Below are positions 46,817 to 55,909 of a stretch of 64,000 nt of DNA, in pieces. The stretch's first letter is position 1. Each line of letters opens with the position of its first letter. Position numbers and translations under genes: made by a program. The stretch is taken from NCBI RefSeq assembly GCF_036226505.1, contig NZ_CP108484.1:5208001-5272000 (forward strand), read 5' to 3'. Source of the stretch: Kitasatospora sp. NBC_01246 (GTDB lineage Bacteria > Actinomycetota > Actinomycetes > Streptomycetales > Streptomycetaceae). The notes below the pieces were generated by a model. That model was not told where the DNA came from. It saw only the letters and a list, made by a program, of their open reading frames with translations, and did no database searches.

Positions 46817-47419
46817 TCAGACGGTGGTGACGACCTCGTCGTAGGCCAGGCGCGGCGAACGCGGGAACCAGGCGTCCTCGCCCGGCTTGCCGATGTTCAC
46901 CACGGCCAGCACCGAGTGCTCGCCGTCGGCGAAGAACTCCTTGTTGATGCCCTCGGCGTTGAAGCCGGTCATCGGGCCGGCGGCCAGGCCCGCGGCGCGC
47001 ACGCCGATGATGAAGTAGCCGGCCTGCAGGGCGCCGTTCAGCACCGCGGAGGACTCGCGCACCGGACGCTCGGTGAAGAAGAGGTCCTTGGCCTGCGGGA
47101 AGTGCGGCAGCTGGGTCGGCAGCTCCTCGTGGAACTCGTTGTCCACGGCCAGGATGGCGACCAGCGGCGCGGCGGCGGTCTTCGCCTTGTTGCCGTCCGC
47201 CAGGTGCTGGACGAGGCGCTCGCGGCCCTCCGCCGAGCGGACCAGGACGACGCGCAGCGGCTGCTGGTTGAACGCGGTCGGGCCGAACTTCACCAGCTCG
47301 TAGATGGCCTGGATCTGCTCCTCGGAGACCGGCTCGTCGGTGAAGGTGTTCGCCGTGCGGGCGTCACGGAACAGCAGGTCCTGAGCGGCGGCGTCGAGTA
47401 CCAGGGCGTCGGTGGTCAT
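46817..47419 (-). CDS. Nitroreductase family protein (RutE/HadB-like)
   Basis: 200 residues. FMN-binding nitroreductase fold; the DARTANTFTDEPVSEEQ start, the KFGPTAFNQQPLRVVLVRS segment and the late NIGKPGE match the RutE/malonic-semialdehyde-reductase-like group. It reduces an unknown carbonyl or nitro compound with NAD(P)H. A 14-bp palindrome that fits the Crp consensus lies about 102 bases upstream, overlapping the end of xseB. The gene follows xseB on the same strand with a 111-base gap. Confidence 0.88.
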   Translation of the reverse strand: MTTDALVLDAAAQDLLFRDARTANTFTDEPVSEEQIQAIYELVKFGPTAFNQQPLRVVLVRSAEGRERLVQHLADGNKAKTAAAPLVAILAVDNEFHEELPTQLPHFPQAKDLFFTERPVRESSAVLNGALQAGYFIIGVRAAGLAAGPMTGFNAEGINKEFFADGEHSVLAVVNIGKPGEDAWFPRSPRLAYDEVVTTV

Positions 47420-47520
47420 GCTTGTCTGCACCTCATGCGGGACGGGGTTCGTCGGTCGACCGGCGGCGCCGATCACTGGATCCCAACATGAGTGAAGATT
47501 CAACTGTTCCCCGGGGGCGT

Positions 47521-47534
47521 GTGACACGTGTCAC
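47521..47534. promoter_or_regulatory. Crp-type palindrome upstream of nitroreductase
   Basis: GTGACACGTGTCAC is a perfect palindrome and fits GTGA-n6-TCAC, the Crp/FNR-family consensus. It straddles the xseB stop codon and could control the nitroreductase gene. Confidence 0.5.
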
Positions 47535-47782
47535 TCCGGGGCGGCCCCGCCCTCCTCGGCGGCCAGCGCGGCGTCCAGCCGGGCCCGGGCGCCGTCCAGC
47601 CAGCGCTGGCAGACCTTCGCCAGCTGCTCGCCGCGTTCCCAGAGGGCCAGCGACTCCTCCAGCGACGTGCCGCCGTTCTCCAGCTGCCGGACGACCTCCA
47701 GCAGCGCGTCCCGGGCGTGCTCGTACCCCAGCGCGTCGTCGGGGGTCCGCGGCGCCGCCTCCACCTGCTCCTGCTCAGCCAT
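47531..47782 (-). CDS. xseB: Exodeoxyribonuclease VII small subunit
   Basis: 83 residues, standard size. The helical coiled region LLEVVRQLENGGTSLEESLALWERGE is the XseB signature. It binds XseA to form the ssDNA exonuclease VII, which acts in mismatch and damage repair. It starts 61 bases after the xseA stop on the same strand. Confidence 0.95.
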   Translation of the reverse strand: MAEQEQVEAAPRTPDDALGYEHARDALLEVVRQLENGGTSLEESLALWERGEQLAKVCQRWLDGARARLDAALAAEEGGAAPE

Positions 47783-47843
47783 GGAGCCAGCGTAGGGCGT
47801 GACGCCGACAGCGCCGTCCCACCACCGCCCGCGCGGCCGGCGG

Positions 47844-49064
47844 CTAGGGCTTGGCCGTGGGGCCGGCCGTCACGTCGAAGCCGCCGCCCGCCACCCGGGC
47901 GTGCAGCGCGTCGCCCGCCTCGACCTGGGCCGGATCGGTCACCACCGTGCCGTCCGCGCGCTGCAGCACCGCGTAGCCGCGCTCCAGGGTGGCCGCGGGG
48001 GAGAGGGCGACCACCCGGGCCAGGGTGTGCCCGAGGTCGCTCTGCGCGTGGTCCAGCCGGTGCCCGAGGGTGCGCCTGGCCCGCTCCAGCAAGGCCTCCA
48101 CCTCCTGGCCGCGGCCGTCCAGCATCCGGCGCGGCGCGGCCAGCGCCGGGCGGCTTCGGACGCCGTCCAGCCCGTGCTGCTCCCGTTCGACCCGGCCGAG
48201 CACCTGCCGCCGGGCCCGGTCGCGCAGGGTCAGGACCTTCGTCAGCTCCTCGCCGACGTCCGGCACCACCCGTTTGGCCGCATCGGTCGGGGTGGAGGCG
48301 CGCAGGTCGGCGACGAAGTCCAGCAGCGGCTGGTCCGGCTCGTGCCCGATCGCGCTGACCACCGGCGTCCGGGCGGCCGCGACCAGCCGCACCAGGGCCT
48401 CGTCCGAGAACGGCAGCAGGTCCTCCACGCTGCCGCCGCCCCGGGCCACGATGATCACGTCCACCTCGGGGTGGTCGTCCAGCTCGCGCACCGCCGCGCC
48501 GACCCGCTCCACCGCGCTGACGCCCTGCACCGGCACGTTGCGCACCTCGAAGCGGACGGCCGGCCAGCGCCGCCGGGCGACCTCCAGGACGTCCCGCTCG
48601 GCGGCCGAGCCGCGCCCGGTGACCAGGCCGACGCACTGCGGCAGGAACGGCAGGGGCCGCTTGCGCTCGGCCGCGAACAGGCCCTCCCCGGCGAGGCGCC
48701 GCTTCAGCTGCTCCAGCCGGGCCAGCAGCTCGCCGAGCCCCACCAGCCGGATCTCGGCGGCCCGCAGCGACAGCTGGCCGCGCGCCCCGTACCACTCCGG
48801 CTTGGCGTGCACGATGACCCGCGAGCCCTCCTGCACCGCGTCGGCGACCTCGTCGAAGACGGAGCGGAAGCAGGTCACCGTCAGGGAGACGTCCGCCTGC
48901 GGGTCGCGCAGGGTCAGGAACACCACCCCCGCGCCCGGCCGCCGGCTGAGCTGGGTGATCTGGCCCTCCACCCAGACCGCGCCGAGCCGGTCGATCCAGC
49001 CGCCGATCAGCGCGGAGACCTTGCCGACCGGGAGCGGGGCTTCGGGGGAGCTGGTGTTGGCCAT
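47844..49064 (-). CDS. xseA: Exodeoxyribonuclease VII large subunit
   Basis: 406 residues. N-terminal OB-fold (about 10-110; VWVEGQITQLSR, VFLTLRD) and catalytic ExoVII_L region with ARGGGSVEDLLPFSDE and SAIGHEPD motifs, followed by a long coiled-coil and a C-terminal turn region LERGYAVLQ. Cleaves single-stranded DNA to oligonucleotides with XseB. The permease gene lies 35 bases upstream on the same strand and may be co-transcribed. Confidence 0.96.
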   Translation of the reverse strand: MANTSSPEAPLPVGKVSALIGGWIDRLGAVWVEGQITQLSRRPGAGVVFLTLRDPQADVSLTVTCFRSVFDEVADAVQEGSRVIVHAKPEWYGARGQLSLRAAEIRLVGLGELLARLEQLKRRLAGEGLFAAERKRPLPFLPQCVGLVTGRGSAAERDVLEVARRRWPAVRFEVRNVPVQGVSAVERVGAAVRELDDHPEVDVIIVARGGGSVEDLLPFSDEALVRLVAAARTPVVSAIGHEPDQPLLDFVADLRASTPTDAAKRVVPDVGEELTKVLTLRDRARRQVLGRVEREQHGLDGVRSRPALAAPRRMLDGRGQEVEALLERARRTLGHRLDHAQSDLGHTLARVVALSPAATLERGYAVLQRADGTVVTDPAQVEAGDALHARVAGGGFDVTAGPTAKP

Positions 49065-49099
49065 GCGTATGAGGCTAGCGGCGGATGCCGACAGGGAGG

Positions 49100-50443
49100 T
49101 CAGCGGCGGACCCCAGCGGCCGCGGCCCCCTGGACCAGCAGCACGACGAGCCCGACCGCCAGCCAGACGGCCCCGGTGAGCTGCGCGGTGGACGAGGCCT
49201 CGTAGACCACCGCGCCGATCACCGCGATGCCCAGCAGCGGCGCCACCAGGTGCCGCGCCCAGTCCCGCGAGCCGTGCTTCACCACGTACCAGCCGATCAC
49301 CGAGGCGTGCAGCAGTGCGAAGGCCGTCAGCGCGCCGACGTTGACCACCGAGGTCAGCTGGTCCAGCCCGTCGTCCCGGTTCGCCGCCCAGACGGCCGCA
49401 CCCATCGTGATCACCGCGGCCACCAGCAGCGCCCGGCGCGGCACCGCCGAGTCGGGGTCCACCGCGGCCAGGAAGCGCGGCAGCCGCCCCTCCCGTCCCA
49501 TCGCGAAGACCAGCCGCCCGGCGGCCGCCTGCCCGGCCAGCGCCGCGAAGGCCGCGCCGATCGCCTTGCTCGCCGCCACCAGCACGTGCAGCCAGTGCCC
49601 GACCCCGCGCTCCACGGTGTCGTAGAAGGCCGAGCCCTGGGCGGCCGGATCCGCCGCCAGCTGCTGCGGGGTCAGCGGCTCCAGCAGCGCCGCCAGGTAC
49701 GTCTGCAGCACGAACAGCACCCCGGCCAGGGCCAGGCACCAGAGCACCGCCCGCGCCACCGCGGCGGAGGCGCCGACCGCCTCCTCCACGAAGGTGGCGA
49801 TCGCGTCGAAGCCCAGGTACGACAGGACGGCCACCGAGACGGCCGAGATCACGGCCGTCGGAGAGAAGCCGCCGACGGCCGTGAACGGCGTGTCCCAGCC
49901 GCGCTGCGCCCCGTCCCGGGCCAGCACCACCACGGCCGCCACCACGAAGACCGCCAGCACCGCGATCTCCAGCGCCAGCACCGCCAGGCCGACCACCGCC
50001 GCCGTCCGCACCCCGGCCAGGTTGAGCGCGGTGGTGACCACCACCGCCAGCGCCGTCCACACCCAGCGCGAGACGTCCGGGACCAGCGAGTTCAGGGCGA
50101 TGCCGGAGAAGAGGTACGCCACCGCCGGGATCAGCAGGTAGTCCAGCATCGCCATCCAGCCGGCGATGAACCCCGGACCCTCGCCCAGCCCGGCCCGCGC
50201 GTAGGCGAACACCGAGCCGGTCCGCGGCACCGCCCGCACCATCTGGGCGTACGAGAGCGCGGTGAATCCCATCGCGACCGTGGCGGCCAGATAGACGGCC
50301 GCCACCGCGCCGTGGCTCTTGGCGTCCAGCACACCGAACACGCCGACCGGGGCCATCGGGGCGATGAACAGGAGCCCGTAGACCATCAGATCGCGCACGC
50401 CCAGGCTGCGCCGCAGGCCGCCGTCGTCGACTCGATCGCTCAT
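49100..50443 (-). CDS. APC-family amino-acid permease
   Basis: 447 residues with 12 predicted helices. The first helix region LLFIAPMAPVGVFG and the second GSVFAYARAGLGEGPGFIAGW resemble the substrate/sodium-binding unwound helices of the amino acid-polyamine-organocation family. Probable uptake of an amino acid or amine; specificity unknown. Divergent from ispH. Confidence 0.9.
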   Translation of the reverse strand: MSDRVDDGGLRRSLGVRDLMVYGLLFIAPMAPVGVFGVLDAKSHGAVAAVYLAATVAMGFTALSYAQMVRAVPRTGSVFAYARAGLGEGPGFIAGWMAMLDYLLIPAVAYLFSGIALNSLVPDVSRWVWTALAVVVTTALNLAGVRTAAVVGLAVLALEIAVLAVFVVAAVVVLARDGAQRGWDTPFTAVGGFSPTAVISAVSVAVLSYLGFDAIATFVEEAVGASAAVARAVLWCLALAGVLFVLQTYLAALLEPLTPQQLAADPAAQGSAFYDTVERGVGHWLHVLVAASKAIGAAFAALAGQAAAGRLVFAMGREGRLPRFLAAVDPDSAVPRRALLVAAVITMGAAVWAANRDDGLDQLTSVVNVGALTAFALLHASVIGWYVVKHGSRDWARHLVAPLLGIAVIGAVVYEASSTAQLTGAVWLAVGLVVLLVQGAAAAGVRR

Positions 50444-50530
50444 CACGTCCACATTTGAGCACCGGTGACCGGATCCGGCTCGAAGGCGCCTTCCGTCGGC
50501 GCGGCTCGCCGCCGCCCGTACGATGGAGCC

Positions 50531-51505
50531 ATGTCCAACACCGCGCAGCGCCGTGTCCTGCTCGCCGCCCCCCGGGGCTACTGCGCGGGCGTCGACCGCG
50601 CCGTGATCGCCGTGGAGAAGGCCCTGGAGCAGTACGGGGCGCCGATCTACGTCCGCAAGCAGATCGTCCACAACAAGTACGTGGTGCAGACCCTGGAGAA
50701 GCGGGGCGCGATCTTCGTCGACGAGACGGAGGAGGTGCCCGAGGGTTCGATCGTGGTGTTCTCCGCGCACGGCGTCGCGCCGTCCGTCCACGACGAGGCC
50801 AAGGAGGGCCGGCTCGCCACCATCGACGCCACCTGCCCCCTGGTCACCAAGGTGCACAAGGAGGCCGTCCGCTTCGCCGACGAGGGCTTCGACATCCTGC
50901 TGGTGGGCCACGAGGGCCACGAGGAGGTCGTCGGCACCATGGGCGAGGCCCCGGACCGGATCCACCTGGTGGACGGTGCCGAGGACGTCGCCAACGTCGA
51001 GGTCCGCGACGAGTCCAAGGTCGTCTGGCTCTCCCAGACCACGCTCTCGGTGGACGAGACCATGGCGACCGTCGGCGAGCTGAAGAAGCGCTTCCCGCTG
51101 CTGGTCAGCCCGCCCAGCGACGACATCTGCTACGCCACCCAGAACCGCCAGGTCGCCGTCAAGCAGATGGCGTCCGAGACGGACCTGCTGATCGTGGTCG
51201 GCTCCAGGAACTCCTCCAACTCGGTCCGCCTGGTCGAGGTCGGCCTGGAGTACGGCGCCAAGGCCGCCCACCTGGTGGACTTCGCCGACGAGATCCAGGA
51301 GTCCTGGCTGGACGGCGTCACCACGGTCGGCCTGACCAGCGGCGCCTCGGTGCCGGAGATCCTGGTCGACGGCGTCCTGGAGTGGCTGGCCGCGCGCGGC
51401 TACGGCGACGTGTCGACCGTCAAGACCGCCGAGGAGCACCTGACCTTCTCGCTGCCCAAGGAACTCCGCCGCGACCTGCGCGCCGAGGCCGCCGGCAAGC
51501 TGTAA
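50531..51505 (+). CDS. ispH: 4-Hydroxy-3-methylbut-2-enyl diphosphate reductase
   Basis: 324 residues. The three cluster Cys are C18 (PRGYCAG), C102 (DATCPLV) and C200 (DDICYAT), with His/Glu catalytic residues in SAHGV, GHEGHEE and SVDET. It makes IPP and DMAPP as the last MEP-pathway step and needs a [4Fe-4S] cluster. ATG 50531 has GGAG close upstream. A terminator-like hairpin follows before ppgK. Confidence 0.97.
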   Translation: MSNTAQRRVLLAAPRGYCAGVDRAVIAVEKALEQYGAPIYVRKQIVHNKYVVQTLEKRGAIFVDETEEVPEGSIVVFSAHGVAPSVHDEAKEGRLATIDATCPLVTKVHKEAVRFADEGFDILLVGHEGHEEVVGTMGEAPDRIHLVDGAEDVANVEVRDESKVVWLSQTTLSVDETMATVGELKKRFPLLVSPPSDDICYATQNRQVAVKQMASETDLLIVVGSRNSSNSVRLVEVGLEYGAKAAHLVDFADEIQESWLDGVTTVGLTSGASVPEILVDGVLEWLAARGYGDVSTVKTAEEHLTFSLPKELRRDLRAEAAGKL

Positions 51506-51517
51506 CGGACCTCCCGG

Positions 51518-51548
51518 GAACCCGGTGCCCCGCGCGGGCGCCGGGTTC
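51518..51548 (+). terminator. Hairpin after ispH
   Basis: 13-bp stem with one G-U pair (51518-51530 with 51536-51548), 5-base loop, 12 bases after the stop. Confidence 0.7.
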
Positions 51549-51647
51549 TCCGCTGCGCGCGGCCGTGCGCGCCCGGCCGCGCTCTCGTAGTTTTGTACAC
51601 AGCTGTGCACAGGCCTGTGGACAACGGTTACGCGGAGGGCGGTCGTC

Positions 51648-52397
<750 letters not shown>

Positions 52398-52503
52398 CCG
52401 GTCCGGCCTTCGCGGCCGCGTACGGTGCCGGGTCGGGGAGTGGGCCGGGGGCGGGTCGGGCCGGGTCGGGGGCGGGAAGTCGGCCGGTCCGACGTCCCAC
52501 TCC

Positions 52504-53202
52504 TCAGCGGTCGCGGTGGATCCGCCGCTGGGCCACGAAGCGGGCGAGCACGATGGCCGCGGCCAGGCCGGTGCCGGTGAAGAGCCAGCCGGCCCGCGTC
52601 GCGAGACCGGTCGCCAGCGCCACCACCTGGGCCGTCAGGCCCGAGGAGGTGACCGGGCCGAGCAGCAGCAGGGCGACGGCGAAGGCGATCGGGCCGCTGA
52701 TCGGGGCGGCCAGCAGGTCGGCGAAGCGCACCCGGACGGCCAGCTGGAAGCAGATGACCAGGTAGCCGATGCCGAACAGCACCCCGAGACCGCCGAAGAG
52801 CATCCGGTCCACGCCCGCCAGGGCGACGGTCGCGACCGTCGCGGCCACGCCGGTGCCGATCGCGGTCAGCCGGGTCGGCCGCCCGGTGCGCCGGCGCCCG
52901 TAGAGCCGGCTGTCCGGGTGGCCGCCGCGGCGGGCGCCGCCCCGTTCGCCGCCGCGGGCGTCGTCCCGGGCGTCCTCGCGCTCGCCGGTGCGCGGTCCGA
53001 ACGGCAGGCGCAGCCCGGTCCGGCCCGCGCCCGGGCGGCCGCGCTCGGCTCCGCCGGCCACGGCGCGTAGCCGGGAGGCGGGTGCGGCGGAGCCCTCGTC
53101 GGTCTCGGGGGCCCGCCCGGGCCCGGGGACGGCGGCCCCGGCCGCGCCGTTAGGCGGTCGGCGTCTGGGCCCTGGCGGCTGAGTTCGGATGCGCTGCTCC
53201 AC
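52504..53202 (-). CDS. DUF6542 membrane protein
   Basis: 232 residues. A basic, Pro/Gly/Arg-rich cytoplasmic N-terminus of about 110 residues precedes four predicted helices (about 115-225) of the DUF6542 type. Function unknown. GTG 53202 gives a MEQR-type start as usual for this family. Converges with ppgK and lies head-to-head with the VOC gene. Confidence 0.8.
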   Translation of the reverse strand: MEQRIRTQPPGPRRRPPNGAAGAAVPGPGRAPETDEGSAAPASRLRAVAGGAERGRPGAGRTGLRLPFGPRTGEREDARDDARGGERGGARRGGHPDSRLYGRRRTGRPTRLTAIGTGVAATVATVALAGVDRMLFGGLGVLFGIGYLVICFQLAVRVRFADLLAAPISGPIAFAVALLLLGPVTSSGLTAQVVALATGLATRAGWLFTGTGLAAAIVLARFVAQRRIHRDR

Positions 53203-53318
53203 CCACCCAACGTACGGTCCGATCATCGCCACACTGTGTAATGGGCCACAGGACCTTGCTCCGTGTCTCCGGACGGAGTACTGGTGTGATCGTCGCTCAA
53301 CTCGACCATGGGGGGCTC

Positions 53319-53713
53319 ATGACCGGCGGATTCGCCTTCGAACGCCTGCACCACGTGCAGCTCGACATCCCGGCCGGCGCCGAGGACGAGTGCCGCGCCT
53401 TCTGGCACGGCGTCCTGGGCATGGCCGAGCTGACCAAGCCCCCGGTCCTGGCCGCCCGCGGCGGCTGCTGGTTCCGGGGCGGCGGGGTGGAGGTGCACCT
53501 GGGCGTCGTTCCGGAGTTCCGTCCGGCCCGCAAGGGCCACCCGGGGATCCAGGTGCGCGCCCTGGACGCGCTCGCCGAGCGGCTGGCCGCGCACGGCCAC
53601 GAGGTCGTCTGGGACGACGCCCTGCCGGGTCACCGCCGGTTCCACTCCAGCGACCGGTTGTGGGCAACCGCCTGGAGTTCCTGGAGCCGCTGCCGGTGGA
53701 CGCGGGCGCCTGA
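53319..53713 (+). pseudogene. VOC-family (glyoxalase-like) protein, frameshifted
   Basis: The reading frame starts with MTGGFAFERLHHVQLDIPAG, a clear VOC start, and continues with a DxxCRAFWHGVLGM helix and GIQVRALDALAERL to GHRRFHSSD. After about 53660 the expected ending GNRLEFLEPLPVDAGA is found only in the +2 frame, closing at 53711-53713; in frame 0 the protein would run on into ychF. A one-base loss or two-base gain near 53660-53667 explains this. Either a recent pseudogene or a sequencing error; VOC enzymes bind metal and small substrates, so it would be inactive as written. Confidence 0.7.
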
Positions 53714-53788
53714 CCCGCTGCCCGTAGACTGGGCGATCGGCCCGCACGGTGCCGACCCAACTCCTCCAAGCCCACGGGACTGCGCTTC

Positions 53789-54862
53789 ATGTCGCTCACG
53801 ATCGGAATCGTCGGCCTGCCGAACGTCGGCAAGTCGACCCTGTTCAACGCCCTGACCAAGAACGACGTGCTGGCGGCCAACTACCCGTTCGCCACCATCG
53901 AGCCGAACGTCGGCGTCGTCGGTGTCCCGGACGCCCGGCTGAAGAAGCTCGCCGAGATCTTCGGCTCGCAGCGGATCCTCCCGGCGACCGTGGACTTCGT
54001 GGACATCGCGGGCATCGTGCGCGGCGCCTCGGTCGGCGAGGGCCTGGGCAACAAGTTCCTGGCGAACATCCGTGAGTCCGACGCGATCTGCCAGGTCATC
54101 CGGGCCTTCGTCGACCCGGACGTGGTGCACGTCGACGGCAAGGTCTCGCCGAAGGACGACATCGAGACCATCAACACCGAGCTGATCCTCGCCGACCTCC
54201 AGTCGATCGAGAAGGTGCTGCCGCGGCTCCAGAAGGAGGCCCGGCTCAAGAAGGAGTCGGCCGCCACGCTGGCCGCCGCCGAGGCCGCCCAGAAGATCCT
54301 GGAGACCGGCAAGACCCTCTTCGAGGTGGGCTTCGACGCCTCCTCGGTGCGCGAGCTGCACCTGCTCACCACCAAGCCCTTCCTCTACGTCTTCAACGTC
54401 GACGAGGACGAGCTGGTCGACGAGGAGTTCAAGGAGGCCCAGCGCGCCCTGGTCGCCCCCGCCGAGGCCATCTTCCTGAACGCCAAGATCGAGTCCGAGC
54501 TGATCGGCATGGACGAGGACGAGGCGCTGGAGCTCCTCCAGTCCATGGGCCAGGAGGAGACCGGTATGGCCACCCTCGGCCGGGTCGGCTACGAGACCCT
54601 CGGCCTGCAGAGCTACCTCACCGCGGGCCCCAAGGAGACCAGGGCCTGGACCATCAAGAAGGGCGCCACCGCCCCCGAGGCCGCCGGTGTGATCCACACC
54701 GACTTCCAGAAGGGCTTCATCAAGGCGGAGATCATCTCCTTCGACGACCTGGTCGCCTGCGGCTCCATCGCCGAGGCCCGCAGCAAGGGCAAGGCCCGCA
54801 TCGAGGGCAAGGAATACCTCATGCAGGACGGCGACGTCGTGGAGTTCCGCTTCAACGTGTGA
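53789..54862 (+). CDS. ychF: Redox-regulated ATPase/GTPase YchF (Ola1 family)
   Basis: 357 residues, usual length. G1 GLPNVGKST, switch region NYPFATIEPNVG, G3 DIAGIVRGAS, a helical insert with DLQSIEKVLPRLQKEA, and C-terminal TGS domain. YchF prefers ATP and acts at the ribosome and in stress responses. Its 3'-terminal 17 bases reappear at 55686-55702. A terminator follows at 54911. Confidence 0.97.
   Translation: MSLTIGIVGLPNVGKSTLFNALTKNDVLAANYPFATIEPNVGVVGVPDARLKKLAEIFGSQRILPATVDFVDIAGIVRGASVGEGLGNKFLANIRESDAICQVIRAFVDPDVVHVDGKVSPKDDIETINTELILADLQSIEKVLPRLQKEARLKKESAATLAAAEAAQKILETGKTLFEVGFDASSVRELHLLTTKPFLYVFNVDEDELVDEEFKEAQRALVAPAEAIFLNAKIESELIGMDEDEALELLQSMGQEETGMATLGRVGYETLGLQSYLTAGPKETRAWTIKKGATAPEAAGVIHTDFQKGFIKAEIISFDDLVACGSIAEARSKGKARIEGKEYLMQDGDVVEFRFNV
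54844..54860. repeat. Left copy of ychF 3'-end repeat
   Basis: GTTCCGCTTCAACGTGT, inside the last codons of ychF, is identical to the copy at 55686-55702. The two bracket the YefM-YoeB module and could be duplication or attachment footprints. Confidence 0.7.
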
Positions 54863-54910
54863 TCAAACCATTACTGCATGTCAACTGATTTTGACAAGTG
54901 TGCAGGTCAG

Positions 54911-54942
54911 AGAGGGGCGGACTCCCCGGAGTCCGCCCCTCT
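54911..54942 (+). terminator. Terminator of ychF
   Basis: Perfect 15-bp stem (54911-54925 with 54928-54942) and 2-base loop, followed by CCTCGTTT. A related hairpin at 55751 follows the second copy of the ychF end. Confidence 0.85.
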
Positions 54943-55061
54943 CCTCGTTTCCGTGCTGACTTGGTGCTGACTTGCGGGAGTCCGTACCGGCCATCGATCC
55001 GCCCGGAAGCTCTCGCTTGAGTGGTACGTTATCCGGTACTACTCGCCGAAGGGGTACGCCC

Positions 55062-55343
55062 ATGTCCATCACCGCGAGCGAGGCCCGCAGGGATCTCTTC
55101 CCGTTGATCAAGAAGGTCAACGAGGATCATGACGCCATCGAAATCGTGTCCAAGCACGGAAATGCCGTGCTCATCTCCGCCGAGGATTACGCCTCCTTGC
55201 GGGAGGGCTCCTACCTCTTGCGTTCGCCGGCGAACGCGCGTCGCCTGCTGAAGGCGTACGACAATGCGTTGAACGGCATAGGGCTCTCCGAGCGCACGCT
55301 CATCGACCCCGACTCGGCTGATGCCGGGCGGGGTGTCGAGTGA
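55062..55343 (+). CDS. yefM: Antitoxin of YefM/Phd family
   Basis: 93 residues. MSITASEARRDLFPLIKKVN and VSKHGNAVLISAEDYASL are the YefM/Phd DNA-binding signatures; the C-terminal part should wrap the toxin. ATG 55062 has AAGGGG upstream. Its stop overlaps the toxin GTG start by 4 bases. GC content and codon use are lower than the neighbours (several codons such as AAT, GAT, TCC), hinting at transfer. YefM normally represses its own promoter. Confidence 0.93.
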   Translation: MSITASEARRDLFPLIKKVNEDHDAIEIVSKHGNAVLISAEDYASLREGSYLLRSPANARRLLKAYDNALNGIGLSERTLIDPDSADAGRGVE

Positions 55344-55594
55344 GGCTCGTCTTCGAAGAACAGGGCTGGGAGGACTGCACGTCCTGGCTCAAGAACGATC
55401 GCAAGATGCTCGCGAGGACCAACAAGCTCATCGAGGACGTCCTGCGCGATCCGTTCACAGGGATCGGCAAGCCCGAGCCGCTGAAGTACCACCTGCCAGG
55501 GGCCTGGTCGCGGCGGATCGATGACGAGCATCGCCTCGTCTATCTGGTCACTGACCGGGAAATCATCATCCTGGCGGCCCGCTACCACTACTGA
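55340..55594 (+). CDS. yoeB: YoeB-family mRNA interferase toxin
   Basis: 84 residues, exact YoeB size. WSRRIDDEHRLVYLV and the terminal AARYHY keep the catalytic Arg and His-Tyr pair of the RelE-like ribosome-dependent RNase. GTG 55340 overlaps the antitoxin stop (GTGA). It cleaves mRNA in the ribosomal A site when free of YefM. A degraded copy of its C-terminus lies at 55806. Confidence 0.95.
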   Translation: MRLVFEEQGWEDCTSWLKNDRKMLARTNKLIEDVLRDPFTGIGKPEPLKYHLPGAWSRRIDDEHRLVYLVTDREIIILAARYHY

Positions 55595-55685
55595 CCCGGC
55601 CCTGGCGTGCTGTCACGGTGCTGATTCCGTGCTGACTTGGGCCCTCGGAATCGACGTTTTCGCAGGTCACAGCGTTGCGGTGGAC

Positions 55686-55702
55686 GTTCCGCTTCAACGT
55701 GT
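55686..55702. repeat. Right copy of ychF 3'-end repeat
   Basis: Identical 17-mer to 54844-54860, 842 bp away in direct orientation; followed by TAG instead of the native TGA. Confidence 0.7.
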
Positions 55703-55750
55703 AGCCGTTCGCTCGCTGTGCGCCAGTTGACCGGTCAAGCGCGTAGCTAG

Positions 55751-55784
55751 GAAGGGGTCGGACTCTGTCGAGTCCGACCCCTTC
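55751..55784. terminator. Duplicate-type terminator hairpin
   Basis: Perfect 15-bp stem (55751-55765 with 55770-55784), TGTC loop; spaced from the ychF-end copy much as the real ychF terminator is, and similar in sequence (GGGG-CGGACTC arms). Confidence 0.8.
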
Positions 55785-55805
55785 GTCGGTACCGGGCCGG
55801 AGGGG

Positions 55806-55896
55806 TGGTCGCGGCGGATCGATACGAGCACCGCCTGGTCCATCCGGTCACCGACCGGGAAGTCGTCATCCTGGCGGCCCGCTCTCACGATTGGTC
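55806..55896 (+). pseudogene. Remnant of a second YoeB toxin gene
   Basis: The DNA matches the last 30 codons of the intact yoeB (WSRRI to AARYHY) with scattered substitutions and a one-base deletion after GATCGAT. Beyond the deletion the matching frame reads EHRLVHPVTDREVVILAARSHDW. No start, N-terminus or antitoxin is present, so it is non-functional. Confidence 0.8.
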
Positions 55897-55909
55897 CCCG
55901 GTGGCGCCG

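Larger units (their letters stand above)
55595..55909. other. 315-base region holding duplicated ychF end, hairpin and toxin remnant
   Basis: Order: a GTGCTGA repeat-containing spacer, the second ychF 3'-end copy (55686-55702), a hairpin (55751-55784) and the YoeB remnant (55806-55896). This repeats the order found from the true ychF end to YoeB, without the antitoxin. Confidence 0.7.

Noticed and set aside
53241..53855. 204-residue uninterrupted version of the VOC protein
   Set aside because: Its last 60 residues run into ychF in a wrong frame, while the true VOC ending is present in another frame.
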